Position numbers and translations under genes: made by a program
Source: Flavobacteriales bacterium
GTDB taxonomy: Bacteria > Bacteroidota > Bacteroidia > Flavobacteriales_F > PHOS-HE28
Direction of reading: 5' to 3'
Length of the DNA: 64,000 nt
Assembly (NCBI GenBank): GCA_023382455.1
Contig: JAHDVX010000008.1
Span: forward strand, 1 to 64,000
Shown here: piece after piece, positions 19,469-28,302 of the stretch
How the letters are laid out: each line of letters begins with the position of its first letter
Position numbering within the stretch: the stretch's first letter is position 1
Notes under the pieces: generated by a model
The model's database searches: none
Seen by the model: only the letters and a program-made list of their open reading frames with translations
What the model was told of the DNA's origin: nothing

Positions 19469-20476
19469 ATGTTGACCCGGTTTTTCCGCCAGGACAATCC
19501 CCTCGCCTACCTGCCGCTGCCCCTTCTGGTGCTGGCGCTGTGGCCGGGCGCAGGCACTGGTGGGGCCGGTATGCTCACCGTGGCCCCCCGCCTGGATGCC
19601 CGGATGGTTGCCGGCATGCCATTCTTCCGGCCTGTCCGTTGGTTGATGGAGCTGTCGCCCTGGCTTCCCCCATTGATCGGGGTGGCCATCGTATTCGCCT
19701 TGGCCCATGCCGCGGTGCGCCTGGGCAACGATGCGGAACTGTACGATCGGCGCAACCACCTCGGCGTGGCACTTCTTCCTTTGCTGCTGGCCTTGCTTCC
19801 TTACGGGCTGGCCCCCGATGCCGCCATGGTGGGCGCCCTGCCCCTGACCTGGTCGCTGGGGCGAGTATGGCGCTCGGTGGGCCGTCAGCAGGCCGGCTCC
19901 GCCTTGTTCGATGCCGGATCACTGCTGGGCCTGGCCGGGCTGTTCTACCTGCCATACACCTTCCTGATCGTGGTGGTCTGGGCCACCTTGGCGGTCACAC
20001 GCCCCTTTCACCTGCGTGAATATGTGCTGCCCTCCGTGGGCATGGCCGTGCTGCTTTTCCTGGGATGGGGCGTGTTGCACTTTGCCGCCCCCGGGCTTTG
20101 GCAACCGGTGGCCTCCCTGCATTTCCCGTCCGGCATGCCGCCGTTGCCGGAGGGACACTGGATGTACCGCGTGGTCCTGGTTGCCGTGCTGGGCGTGCTG
20201 GGGGCGGGGGTGGCGGTCACCTTCGCAGCGGTGTATGCGCGTAGTGTGACGCGGGAAAAGAACATCCGGGCGGCCTTCCTTGCCTTTGCCTTCGCCATGG
20301 GCCTGCTCGCGCTTTTTGCCTGGTGGCTGGACCGCCGTATACCGCCGGTACTGGTGGCCCTGCCCGGCGCCATGTTGCTGGTCTACCCCTTGATGCGGGC
20401 CAACTGGGGGAAATGGGCCGATGCAGCCGTGGTGAGCCTGCTGCTGCTTGCCTGCTGGGCGCGCTGGGCCGGGTGA
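19469..20476 (+). CDS. polytopic membrane protein, DUF6427-like
   Basis: 335 residues, strongly hydrophobic, with about nine predicted membrane helices. Recognisable family features are the N-terminal RFFRQDNPLAYLPLPLLVL, the central LFDAGSLLGLAGLFYLPYTFL and PFHLREYVLPSVG. Family members of unknown function are found beside purD in Flavobacteriia; a role in envelope or gliding/secretion has been suggested by context only. ATG 19469 is the first in frame. purQ follows after 49 bases with its own promoter. Confidence 0.75.
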   Translation: MLTRFFRQDNPLAYLPLPLLVLALWPGAGTGGAGMLTVAPRLDARMVAGMPFFRPVRWLMELSPWLPPLIGVAIVFALAHAAVRLGNDAELYDRRNHLGVALLPLLLALLPYGLAPDAAMVGALPLTWSLGRVWRSVGRQQAGSALFDAGSLLGLAGLFYLPYTFLIVVVWATLAVTRPFHLREYVLPSVGMAVLLFLGWGVLHFAAPGLWQPVASLHFPSGMPPLPEGHWMYRVVLVAVLGVLGAGVAVTFAAVYARSVTREKNIRAAFLAFAFAMGLLALFAWWLDRRIPPVLVALPGAMLLVYPLMRANWGKWADAAVVSLLLLACWARWAG

Positions 20477-20477
20477 C

Positions 20478-20485
20478 TAACTTTG
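20478..20485 (+). promoter_or_regulatory. purQ -7 element TAACTTTG
   Basis: Exact TAnnTTTG match 40 bases before ATG 20526; it begins two bases after the preceding stop codon. Confidence 0.55.
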
Positions 20486-20525
20486 TCCCGGCGGTAAAAA
20501 GTTGCCGCGCCAATCAACGCGAAGC

Positions 20526-21215
20526 ATGAAATTCGGAGTGGTCACCTTTCCCGGTTCCAATTGCGATGAGGACATGGCCCACGCCGTGAAGCTGCTGACG
20601 GGCAAGCCCGTGGAGCGGCTCTGGCACAAGGAACACGACCTGCGCGGCTGCGACATGGTGCTGCTCCCCGGAGGGTTCTCCTACGGCGACTACCTGCGCA
20701 GCGGGGCCATCGCACGCTTTTCTCCCATCATGCAGGAAGTGGCGGCGCATGCCGCAAAGGGAGGCCTGGTGTTCGGTGTGTGCAACGGTTTCCAAGTCCT
20801 GTGCGAGGCCGGGCTGCTGCCCGGCGCCCTGCTGCACAATGAGGACCGCAAGTTCGTGTGCCGGAACACCTGGATCCGCCCGGCAACCCGCAACACGCCC
20901 CTGACCGCGGGCCTCAAGGACAAGCCCCTGCGCATCCCCGTAGCGCACGGCGAAGGCCGCTTCCATGCCGACAAGGAAACCCTGAAGGCCCTGAACGACG
21001 AGGACCGCGTGCTCTTCCACTATTGCGATGAGGAAGGGCGGCTGAAGGAGGAGGCCAACCCCAACGGCAGCGTGGAGAACATCGCCGGGGTATGCAATGC
21101 CGGGCGGAATGTCTTCGGCATGATGCCGCACCCTGAACGCGCCGTGGACCCGCTCCTGGGCAACACCGACGGGGCCACCCTCTTCGCTTCGCTGCTACAG
21201 GCCACCCTTGCCTGA
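20526..21215 (+). CDS. purQ: phosphoribosylformylglycinamidine synthase subunit PurQ
   Basis: Glutaminase subunit of the fourth purine step; releases ammonia for the PurL subunit. 229 residues of class-I glutamine amidotransferase fold: MKFGVVTFPGSNCDED start, GGFSYGDYLRSGAIA, nucleophile Cys in FGVCNGFQVL (about residue 85), and the His/Glu pair in MMPHPERA near the C terminus. Length is typical for the small stand-alone form, which works with PurS and small PurL; neither is in the window. The gene overlaps the convergent CotH gene by 21 bases. Confidence 0.95.
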   Translation: MKFGVVTFPGSNCDEDMAHAVKLLTGKPVERLWHKEHDLRGCDMVLLPGGFSYGDYLRSGAIARFSPIMQEVAAHAAKGGLVFGVCNGFQVLCEAGLLPGALLHNEDRKFVCRNTWIRPATRNTPLTAGLKDKPLRIPVAHGEGRFHADKETLKALNDEDRVLFHYCDEEGRLKEEANPNGSVENIAGVCNAGRNVFGMMPHPERAVDPLLGNTDGATLFASLLQATLA

Positions 21216-23231
21216 CCAGCCTACCGGGCGGAACACCGCCGTGATGCGCGTGGCGCGCCCGGGTACCACAGCGACCTGATCACCGTCCTGGCCAGGCAGC
21301 CCCTGCCAACCCGCGAACTCCATGCCTTCCCGGGCCATGGCCTCCAGGTGCAGGGGCACGGAGCCGAACACCCGCAGGTCCTGATGGCTCGATGAAAGGC
21401 GAAGGCCTTCCACCGCAACATGCCCGGCGCCTTCCGGCTCCACGCTTATGGTAAGCCGCCGCAACGGCTCGCCCGTGAATGCCGCCAACTGCCCGAACAG
21501 CTCATCGCCCCGCAAGGTGATGTGCCGCACCAGGTCGGCATGTGCCTGCTCCGGCGTCGGCACGGGCATTTCCGCCTTCCAACGTTCCTGGTCGGCCAGC
21601 ATCCTGCCGCGATACTGCGCAAACAGTGAATCGGCCAGCGGGATCGCCTGAGCGGGTGCGAGGGTGGTGGCGCACAAGGCCGTGAAACGCGCCAGGAAAA
21701 GGTCGCGCAGCGGGGCATTGGCCATGATCTGGGGCAGGTATGGGGCTTGCGGTGGCACCTGGGTGCACATGCGGGGAACGGACCGGTCGTCCGGTGGGGC
21801 CCACAGGTCCATGTCGTACAGCACCCAGCGCCATCGGCCGCTTTGCCCGCCGGGCTTCCAGGCACGCAGGTTCAGCTCATGGTCCGCACGCCCGGTCCAA
21901 AGGTCGAAGCAGGCAAGGTCCAACAGGCTCTCCACGTCGGCCATGGCCGCCAATTGATCGGGCGGTCGGCCCGTGGCCAATGCGTCCACCAACCGCAGGT
22001 AGCCCTTGTTGCTTCCGCTCACCGGCCGGGCGGCCGGGCCTTCAATGATCTCCACGGGCCCGCCACCAGCCAAACTGCCCAGCCATTCCCGCCCTTTCGC
22101 GGGCATGGCACGGTACAGGCCTTGAAATTCACCGTTCAACAACAAAACCACGGGGAAGGAAGGTTGAACATCCACATGGGCCCCGCTGCGGATGGCTGTT
22201 TCATGGATGAACAAATTGCGCAGGAAGGCGTGCGGAGTGGCGTCGGCACGCAGCATCAGGTCCTTCCATGCCGTACTGTCCGGCAGCCACATGGGGCCGG
22301 TGCTTGCGAACCGGTCGCGGGCAAGGAGCTTGAAGCTGCGCTTGGGCAGGCTGCGTGAGCCGCTGCCTGCAATGGCGATGCCGACCGGTGCCGACCGGCC
22401 TGGTTGCTGCAACCAAGCCTGGCGTTGCCATGCCCGGCCCTTCCGCGCGTGGTTGCCCCGCAGCGTGTCATTGATGCCCGCCGGTCCGGTGAGATCCGCC
22501 GGATCCATGGCCAATGCCCATGAACCAGCGGAAACTCCCGTGGTATGCACCACCTCCGCGCCCGCCACAGCTTGCAGGGAGAAGCTTCGGGCCCGCACCA
22601 CCGTGCCCGATGGAACCGACAAGGGTGTGGTGTAGCGCAATGAACCAGGGCCGGGTGCGGTGCCGTCCATTGTATACCGGACTTCCGCGTTCCCGGGAAC
22701 CGAAAGCACAACCATACCTTCACTTTCCTGCACCAGAGGGGCGACGGTCACCCCCGGGACACCATTCCCGTTGGGCTGGCCGGGTGTGGGCAACCCGAAG
22801 TGGACCGAGGCCCGCGCGCCGTCGGGCTGCCGACCGAAGGAAGTACCGCCGGGCAGGGCCGGCCAGTGGAAGATGTCCAGCACGGTGCTCCTGTCCGGCG
22901 CCACCAGCAAGAGGGTGGCTCCTGTCCGGGGCAGGTTCATGTCCAGATGGTCCGGTCCGGCCTCCGGCGCACGGTCGCACCAAAGCACAAGGCGGTCCCG
23001 TGGCCCGATGGCCAAGTCCTGGGGCAGCACCTGCGAACGGCCGTTCAGGACCAGCACATGGCCACCCAAGGCCGCTGCCTTCCGGTCTGCGTTGTATAAC
23101 TCCACCCAATCACCGGCGGTGCCTTGGCCATTGCTCCGTGGTACCCGTGTACACTGCACCTCATTGATGCGGACCTGTGCCTGCATGGCCAGCGGCAACA
23201 ACCACGGGAGCAGGAAGGCACACCTCTGCAT
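21195..23231 (-). CDS. CotH-kinase-like secreted protein with lamin-tail domain
   Basis: 678 residues. A signal peptide (AFLLPWLLPLAMQAQ) is followed by a lamin-tail domain (RINEVQC...DWVELYNADRKAAALGGHVL, about 18-130), a chitobiase/Fn3-like segment (VRYTMDGTAPGPGSLRY near 180), and a CotH domain (about 290-540). The CotH part has KRSFKLLARDRF, LRNLFIHETAIRSG, LLNGEFQGLYRAM and the metal-binding-type WRWVLYDMDLW. Known CotH proteins are atypical kinases; activity here is not shown. A C-terminal Ig/beta domain ends in RITAVFRPVG; no clear sorting domain. The 3' end overlaps purQ. Confidence 0.85.
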   Translation of the reverse strand: MQRCAFLLPWLLPLAMQAQVRINEVQCTRVPRSNGQGTAGDWVELYNADRKAAALGGHVLVLNGRSQVLPQDLAIGPRDRLVLWCDRAPEAGPDHLDMNLPRTGATLLLVAPDRSTVLDIFHWPALPGGTSFGRQPDGARASVHFGLPTPGQPNGNGVPGVTVAPLVQESEGMVVLSVPGNAEVRYTMDGTAPGPGSLRYTTPLSVPSGTVVRARSFSLQAVAGAEVVHTTGVSAGSWALAMDPADLTGPAGINDTLRGNHARKGRAWQRQAWLQQPGRSAPVGIAIAGSGSRSLPKRSFKLLARDRFASTGPMWLPDSTAWKDLMLRADATPHAFLRNLFIHETAIRSGAHVDVQPSFPVVLLLNGEFQGLYRAMPAKGREWLGSLAGGGPVEIIEGPAARPVSGSNKGYLRLVDALATGRPPDQLAAMADVESLLDLACFDLWTGRADHELNLRAWKPGGQSGRWRWVLYDMDLWAPPDDRSVPRMCTQVPPQAPYLPQIMANAPLRDLFLARFTALCATTLAPAQAIPLADSLFAQYRGRMLADQERWKAEMPVPTPEQAHADLVRHITLRGDELFGQLAAFTGEPLRRLTISVEPEGAGHVAVEGLRLSSSHQDLRVFGSVPLHLEAMAREGMEFAGWQGLPGQDGDQVAVVPGRATRITAVFRPVGWSGKGGL

Positions 23232-23236
23232 CGGTG

Positions 23237-23244
23237 CAAATTAG
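23237..23244 (-). promoter_or_regulatory. CotH gene -7 element CTAATTTG
   Basis: One-mismatch TAnnTTTG match ending five bases before the ATG at 23229-23231. Confidence 0.4.
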
Positions 23245-23374
23245 GGAGATCCAGGCTTGGAGCAGCAGCCCTGTTCACGAGTTGCACATCCGGGGCATCC
23301 GGTTGAACCGATCATCGGGGATGGCCCGAAAGGCACCAGGTCCTCGGGTATTATGCCTAGTTGGGGAATGCTTC

Positions 23375-23382
23375 TACATTTG
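23375..23382 (+). promoter_or_regulatory. T9SS gene -7 element TACATTTG
   Basis: Exact consensus match 17 bases before ATG 23400. Confidence 0.6.
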
Positions 23383-23399
23383 AAAACCAACCCCGGACC

Positions 23400-24773
23400 A
23401 TGAAGCTCCTCTACCCCCTTGCCGCGTGCCTGTTGGCCGCTCCCATGGCATTCGGCCAACAGATCACGAACGTCACCACCAACCCCAGCCCGCTCCACGC
23501 TTGTGAACAGGTCACGTACAATGTGATGGGCACTGGATCACCGGGCATCGTGTTTGAATACCTGAGCATCGTCAACACGGAGACCAGCATCTCCATTGTG
23601 ATCCAATTGGGAGGTCCGGCATCCGGTTCGGGCTCCTTCAACAAGCCCGTAGGCCCCTTGGGGCCTTACGCAGAGGGAACCTATGCGCTCACCTTCAGCC
23701 TGGAACTCGATGGCAGCACCCTGTCCACATGGACCGGAAGCCTTACGGTGCTTCCGCCCGACCTGCCCAACCCGGGCACCTATACCACATACTCCGTCTG
23801 CCCGAACGCGTCGCCCTTCTCGTTGCTTTCCGTGATGGATGGCTCCCCCGATCCAGGCGGTGCGTGGATGGATCCCAATTCCGTCATCATGGGCAATGAC
23901 CTGTTCGTTCCCGGGGTAAGCCCGGCAGGCGATTACATGTACTATTTCGACATGTTGGCCCCTTGCAACATGGAGCTCCAGTTCCTGTCGATCACGTACC
24001 TGGAGAACAACTCAGCCGGCGAGGATGCCTCCGCCTACCTGTGCACGGCGGCCGGCGCACCGGGCACCGACCTGTTCCCGCTTTTGGGTGGATCGCCCGA
24101 TGCAGGCGGCACGTGGAGCGGACCCGGTGGAGTCAGCAACGGTATCTTCATCCCGGGCACGAGCCAACCGGGAACCTACACGTATCAAGTGGCCGGTATC
24201 GCCCCGTGTGCGGGTACCACGGCCACGGTCACCGTGACGGGCGCACCTCCGTCCAATGCAGGTACGGGGGGTGAAGCGGAATTCTGTTACAATGACAACG
24301 CCGCCTACCTCAGTGCCTATCTCTCGGGTGCTGCCGTGGATGGCGTATGGATGGATCCGGCCGGTGTGGGCATCGGGCTTTTCAATAGCCCGATCGACGT
24401 ATCGACGTACGGTGAAGGTGTGTACTACTATGTGGTGGAAACGCCTCCCTGCCCGGCAGACACCGCCTTTCTGGAAGTGACCCTGCTGGATCCACCCTGC
24501 ACGGTGGGGATGGTTGATGCCCATGCAACGGGAGGGCGTCTACAGGTGGTGCCCAATCCGGCCAGCGGTCACGTAGCGGTTGAGGTGGCCGGTGGCCTTT
24601 CGTCCGGGCAATACCTGGAGCTGCTGAATATGGACGGCAAGGTGCTGCAACGGCTTGCATCCAGCCCCACGGCCTACCACACCTTCGATGTGTCCGCACT
24701 GTCCCCCGGCGTGTATGTGGTGCGCATCTCCGGAGCAGGCGACAGGGCGGTGCAACGGCTGCTGGTGCACTAG
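23400..24773 (+). CDS. secreted PKD-like repeat protein with T9SS sorting domain
   Basis: 457 residues. A signal peptide (LLYPLAACLLAAPMAFGQ) leads into an Ig-like domain and three similar repeats. Each repeat is built around a (L/A)-G-G-x-x-D-A/P-G-G-x-W-M/S-x-P core (SPDPGGAWMDPNS, SPDAGGTWSGPGG, AAVDGVWMDPAG) and ends in a TY-Y-rich strand. The C-terminal 75 residues are a type A T9SS sorting domain (LQVVPNPASGHVAVEV, then LSPGVYVVRISG). The protein should be exported by Sec, then carried across the outer membrane by T9SS and left on the surface. Ligand unknown. Confidence 0.88.
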   Translation: MKLLYPLAACLLAAPMAFGQQITNVTTNPSPLHACEQVTYNVMGTGSPGIVFEYLSIVNTETSISIVIQLGGPASGSGSFNKPVGPLGPYAEGTYALTFSLELDGSTLSTWTGSLTVLPPDLPNPGTYTTYSVCPNASPFSLLSVMDGSPDPGGAWMDPNSVIMGNDLFVPGVSPAGDYMYYFDMLAPCNMELQFLSITYLENNSAGEDASAYLCTAAGAPGTDLFPLLGGSPDAGGTWSGPGGVSNGIFIPGTSQPGTYTYQVAGIAPCAGTTATVTVTGAPPSNAGTGGEAEFCYNDNAAYLSAYLSGAAVDGVWMDPAGVGIGLFNSPIDVSTYGEGVYYYVVETPPCPADTAFLEVTLLDPPCTVGMVDAHATGGRLQVVPNPASGHVAVEVAGGLSSGQYLELLNMDGKVLQRLASSPTAYHTFDVSALSPGVYVVRISGAGDRAVQRLLVH

Positions 24774-24779
24774 TGCCGC

Positions 24780-24929
24780 TCAGAGCGCGTTGCGCGTTAC
24801 CCAGTACCGGTAGGCCACCAAGGCTTTTCGGGCCTTGCCCAGGCGGGTGAGGTCGCGGTGCCATTGTTTGGGAAGCACCTTGCGGTTCACGGCGGCAAGG
24901 ATGCGGAAAAGGCGTTTGCGCATGGTCAT
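24780..24929 (-). CDS. small basic conserved protein
   Basis: 49 residues (MTMRKRLFRILAAVNRKVLP...), very basic, ending in a LVAYRYWVTRNAL motif. I recall small Bacteroidota proteins of the same pattern (K/R-rich start, LNK-ILP, and a terminal WRYYVTKNAL-like end), but the family has no known function. It lies four bases after the stop of the cation exporter gene and is probably co-transcribed with it. ATG 24927-24929 is chosen; an internal ATG two codons later is possible. Confidence 0.6.
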   Translation of the reverse strand: MTMRKRLFRILAAVNRKVLPKQWHRDLTRLGKARKALVAYRYWVTRNAL

Positions 24930-24933
24930 ATCC

Positions 24934-25839
24934 TCAATGATGCTGCAGGCAGCACACGTCCTGTGGCCTTTCCAGTTCGATGGTGGCATGGTGCACGCCC
25001 ATCCGTTGAAGCAGTTCACGCGCGGCCGTGGTCAGCCTGGCACGCTCGTCGGCATCGTCGGTATCGGTCTCGATGTGCACGGTAAGCACGACGTACTCGC
25101 CGTCCAAGGTCCAGGCATGCTGATCATGTGATCCCGTCACATGCGGCAAGCCGCGCAATGCGCCGGTGATGGCCTCTTCATCGAACCCGTCGGGCAGGCG
25201 CTGCATCAGGATGGCCGTGCCCTTGCGCAAGGTACGCACGGCATTGAAGAGCACGAACAGGTTGATGCCGATGGAGAGCAGCGGGTCGATGATGGCCAGG
25301 CCGGTGAAATGGATGACGACGGCCCCCACCAGCACCGCGGCCCAGCCGAGCACGTCCTCCATCAGGTGCAGAAAAGCGCCCTGCTCGTTCAGGGAGTGGC
25401 CGCCATGCAGCCTCCATGCCGCGAAGCCGTTCATGGCCAAGCCGAACAGGGCCAGCGCCACCATGCCGAGCGCATGGGGCTCCCTGTCCTCCCCGATATG
25501 CGAGAGGGTGAAGACCATGAGCACCACCGACCCGATGGCCAGCACCAAGGCGGTGAGCCAACCGCCGAGCATGCCATACCGGCCGTAACCGTAGGAGTAC
25601 TTCCCATCCCGGCCACGCACGGCCAGGTGGCTCAGGTACCATGCGGCACCGAGCACCAGTGCGTCACCCATGTCGTGCAGGGCATCGCTGAGCACGGCGA
25701 GGCTGTTGGTCCACAAGCCACCGATCACTTCCACCAAGGTGAAGGCCAGGTTGAAGAAGAAGGCCAGGCGCAGGTTCCGTGCCCCCGAGGCATGGTCATG
25801 GCCGCCATGTGCGTGCCCGTGGTGATGGCCGTGGCCCAT
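24934..25839 (-). CDS. cation diffusion facilitator (zinc-type exporter)
   Basis: 301-residue inner-membrane exporter that swaps Zn2+ or a similar divalent ion for protons. The N terminus is His-rich (MGHGHHHGHAHGGHDH). Six membrane helices follow, with the transport-site pairs in helix 2 (SDALHDMGD) and helix 5 (HLMEDVLG), the zinc-selective HXXXD pattern. The cytoplasmic C-terminal domain binds metal (HDQHAWTLDGEYVVLTVHI, and the terminal VCCLQHH). The -7 element ends four bases before the ATG, so the message may be leaderless even though dnaG ends only 19 bases upstream. Confidence 0.94.
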   Translation of the reverse strand: MGHGHHHGHAHGGHDHASGARNLRLAFFFNLAFTLVEVIGGLWTNSLAVLSDALHDMGDALVLGAAWYLSHLAVRGRDGKYSYGYGRYGMLGGWLTALVLAIGSVVLMVFTLSHIGEDREPHALGMVALALFGLAMNGFAAWRLHGGHSLNEQGAFLHLMEDVLGWAAVLVGAVVIHFTGLAIIDPLLSIGINLFVLFNAVRTLRKGTAILMQRLPDGFDEEAITGALRGLPHVTGSHDQHAWTLDGEYVVLTVHIETDTDDADERARLTTAARELLQRMGVHHATIELERPQDVCCLQHH

Positions 25840-25843
25840 GGCA

Positions 25844-25851
25844 CGAATGTA
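25844..25851 (-). promoter_or_regulatory. exporter gene -7 element TACATTCG
   Basis: Exact TAnnTTCG match squeezed between the dnaG stop and the exporter ATG, ending four bases before the ATG. Confidence 0.5.
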
Positions 25852-25858
25852 GGCCCGC

Positions 25859-27814
25859 CTAGCCCACCACCACCCGGCCGGTGACCCTCGCGAGGTCCTT
25901 CATTGCAGCCTGCAGCGCGCGGATGGTAAGCAGCACCTGCTCGATCTCGGCCTCGTCCGTCAAGTCCTTCAGGCGGTCCTGCTGCTGCTTGAGCATGCGA
26001 TCCACGCGGCGTTCCTTCAGGATATTCAGCGCCTGCTGCACGGCCAGCCGCAGTTGCTGGCTTTCGCGGCTGACATAGATCTTGTGCATGGCCTCCCAGT
26101 TGGGGCTCAGCACGTGGCGCTCGGCCAGCAGGTCGATCACGAACCGGGACCAATCCTCCTGCTCGCTGTTGATGTACCGTTCGGGGGTCACGGCCTCGCC
26201 CATGTTGTGCGCGAAGCGGTAATCGCGGTAGATGGCTTGGCACAGGGGATCCTCCGGTTCCATCTGGTCCTTGGCCAAAGAGAGGAACACGAGCTCCGCC
26301 ACGGTAAGCTCCTCCTCCACGGTGCTATCGTCCTCCAGGAGCATGGGCACGGTGATGCGTTCCTGGCCGTAGGTGATCAGCAGGCGCAGCAGGTCCCGTT
26401 CCTGGGGCACGGTGCCGGTTTCCTCCTCGCGGGGCCGGGGTGGCGGTGCGATGGAGGGTTCCAGCAGCTCCTCCACCACCGGTGCATCGCCGCCGAGGTG
26501 CTTCCGGTAGGCCCGGCGCAACACCTTGTTCAGCTCGCTCACCAAGGCCTGCTCGGCCACCTCGAGCATGCCAGCACATTGCTTGATGTACAGGGAGCGG
26601 AGCACATGGTCCGGCACCAGGGCGATGCTCTCCACCAGCTCGTGGATGGCGGCGGCCTTGCGCACGGGGTCCTGCCCGGCCTCGCTCATCAGCAGGTCGG
26701 CCTTGAAGACCAGGAAATCCTTGGCCGCGCCGGTGAGGTGGGCGGCGATCTCCGAGCTGGAATGCTTGCGGGCGAAACTATCCGGGTCGTCACCGTCGGG
26801 GAAGGCCACCACCTTCACGCTGAGCCCCTCGGCGATGATGAGGTCGATGCCGCGCAGGGAGGCCTTGATGCCCGCCGCATCCCCGTCGTACAGGATGGTC
26901 ACGGCCGGTGCATAGCGCTTGATCAGGCGCACCTGGTCCACGGTGAGGCTGGTGCCACTGCTGGCCACCACGTTCCGGATGCCGGCCTGGTGCAGGCTGA
27001 TCACGTCCGTGTAGCCTTCCACCAGCAGGCATACAGCCTGCTCCACGATGGCCTTCTTGGCCTGGGCGATGCCGTAGAGCGAGCGGCTCTTCACGTAGAG
27101 CACGCTCTCCGGGCTGTTGAAATACTTGGGGAGCTTCTTGTCGCTCTTCAGCGTGCGTGCACCGAAGGCGATCGGTTGGCCGCTGAGGCCATGGATGGGG
27201 AAGGTGACGCGGCCTTGGAAAAAATCCCACGGGGTTCCGTTCTCGCGCCGTTTCACCCAGCCGGCCTTCTCCAGCAGCTCCGCCGTGAAGCCGTGGGCCA
27301 AGGCCGCCTTGGCGAAGGCGTCCCCGCGCTCAGGCACGTAGCCCAGCTGGAACTCGCGGATGGTGGCCTCACTGAAGCCGCGCTCCTGGAAATAGGCCAG
27401 GCCGATCCGCCGCCCCTCCTCTGTGTTCCACAGCTGGTCCATGCTCCAATCCAAGGCCCATTGCTGGATCACGCCCAGGCCCTCCCGTTCGCTGCGTTCC
27501 AACTGCTCTTCGGGCGATTGCTGCTCTTCCTCCAGTTCAATGCCGTAACGCTTGGCCAGCCAGCGGATCGATTCCACGTAGGACAAATGCTCGTGCTTCT
27601 GCAGGAAGCCGATGGCATCGCCCTTTTCACCACAACCGAAGCACTTGAAGATGCCCAGTTGCGGGCTGACGTTGAACGAAGGGGTCTTCTCGTTGTGGAA
27701 CGGGCACAGCCCCAGGTAGCGCGGCCCCTTGCGCTTCAGGTTCACGAATTCGCCCACCACCTCCTCGATGCGGACGGCATCCTTCACCTGCTGGATGGAG
27801 TGTTGTTTGATCAC
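25859..27814 (-). CDS. dnaG: DNA primase
   Basis: Makes RNA primers at the replication fork. 651 residues: CHC2-type zinc finger (LCPFHNEKTPSF near 38 and FKCFGCGEKGD near 60), catalytic core (VTFPIHGLSGQPIAFGAR, then PKYFNSPES), and TOPRIM fold with the Glu motif (LLVEGYTDVISLHQAGI) and the Asp triad region (ILYDGDAAGIKASLRG near 308). A C-terminal DnaB-interaction domain follows, with long helices and a coiled end (LKQQQDRLKDLTDEAEIEQV). Length is normal for Bacteroidota. It is transcribed from its own element at 27848-27855. Confidence 0.96.
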   Translation of the reverse strand: MIKQHSIQQVKDAVRIEEVVGEFVNLKRKGPRYLGLCPFHNEKTPSFNVSPQLGIFKCFGCGEKGDAIGFLQKHEHLSYVESIRWLAKRYGIELEEEQQSPEEQLERSEREGLGVIQQWALDWSMDQLWNTEEGRRIGLAYFQERGFSEATIREFQLGYVPERGDAFAKAALAHGFTAELLEKAGWVKRRENGTPWDFFQGRVTFPIHGLSGQPIAFGARTLKSDKKLPKYFNSPESVLYVKSRSLYGIAQAKKAIVEQAVCLLVEGYTDVISLHQAGIRNVVASSGTSLTVDQVRLIKRYAPAVTILYDGDAAGIKASLRGIDLIIAEGLSVKVVAFPDGDDPDSFARKHSSSEIAAHLTGAAKDFLVFKADLLMSEAGQDPVRKAAAIHELVESIALVPDHVLRSLYIKQCAGMLEVAEQALVSELNKVLRRAYRKHLGGDAPVVEELLEPSIAPPPRPREEETGTVPQERDLLRLLITYGQERITVPMLLEDDSTVEEELTVAELVFLSLAKDQMEPEDPLCQAIYRDYRFAHNMGEAVTPERYINSEQEDWSRFVIDLLAERHVLSPNWEAMHKIYVSRESQQLRLAVQQALNILKERRVDRMLKQQQDRLKDLTDEAEIEQVLLTIRALQAAMKDLARVTGRVVVG

Positions 27815-27847
27815 GGCGCAAGGAATCGCCCGGGACCTCCCGGATCG

Positions 27848-27855
27848 CGAATTTA
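27848..27855 (-). promoter_or_regulatory. dnaG -7 element TAAATTCG
   Basis: TAnnTTCG match 33 bases before the dnaG ATG; it overlaps the 3' end of the upstream lipoprotein gene. Confidence 0.5.
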
Positions 27856-28302
27856 CCGGTCAGGGGCCGGTTCCGCCACGGGCACCCCTGCCGTGTCGTA
27901 CATCGCGGTCCGCTGCAGGTTTCCCTGTTCGTCGTAGAACCTCCACTCGCCCACCTGCTTGCCGCCGCGATGCTGGCCGGTGTAGTACAGTGCGCCGTTC
28001 TCGCGGAACACGGTGGAAACGCCTTGCAACTGGCCTTGGCGGTATTCGTTGCGGCTGCGCACCTTGCCGTTGGGGAAGTAGCTGGTCCAAACGCCTTCCC
28101 GGAGACCGGCCTTCATGTCGCCCTCCATCGACAAGCGTCCCTCGGCATCCAGCACGCGCTCATGGCCGTCGGTCACGGCGGGTTGCGGGGCGGTGGCCGC
28201 CACGGTGGTGTCCGGTGCACTCAGCGTGCCCGGGGCGGTGTTTTGCGGGGCGGTGCCTTGGCACGCCAGCAGCAACAGGGGAAGCAGCAGCAGGGGCCTC
28301 AT
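27853..28302 (-). CDS. MORN-like repeat lipoprotein
   Basis: 149 residues with a lipobox (LLPLLLLACQG, Cys near 14), a Thr/Pro/Ala-rich linker and about three MORN_2-type repeats. The repeats include EGDMKAGLREGVWTSYFPNGKV, then YRQGQLQGVSTVFRENGAL and GGKQVGEWRFYDEQGNL. Such repeats form beta hairpins and are common in Bacteroidota surface lipoproteins, sometimes annotated antitoxin-like; no enzymatic role is implied. The ATG directly abuts the stop of the polyprenyl synthase gene, so they share a transcript. Confidence 0.8.
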   Translation of the reverse strand: MRPLLLLPLLLLACQGTAPQNTAPGTLSAPDTTVAATAPQPAVTDGHERVLDAEGRLSMEGDMKAGLREGVWTSYFPNGKVRSRNEYRQGQLQGVSTVFRENGALYYTGQHRGGKQVGEWRFYDEQGNLQRTAMYDTAGVPVAEPAPDR

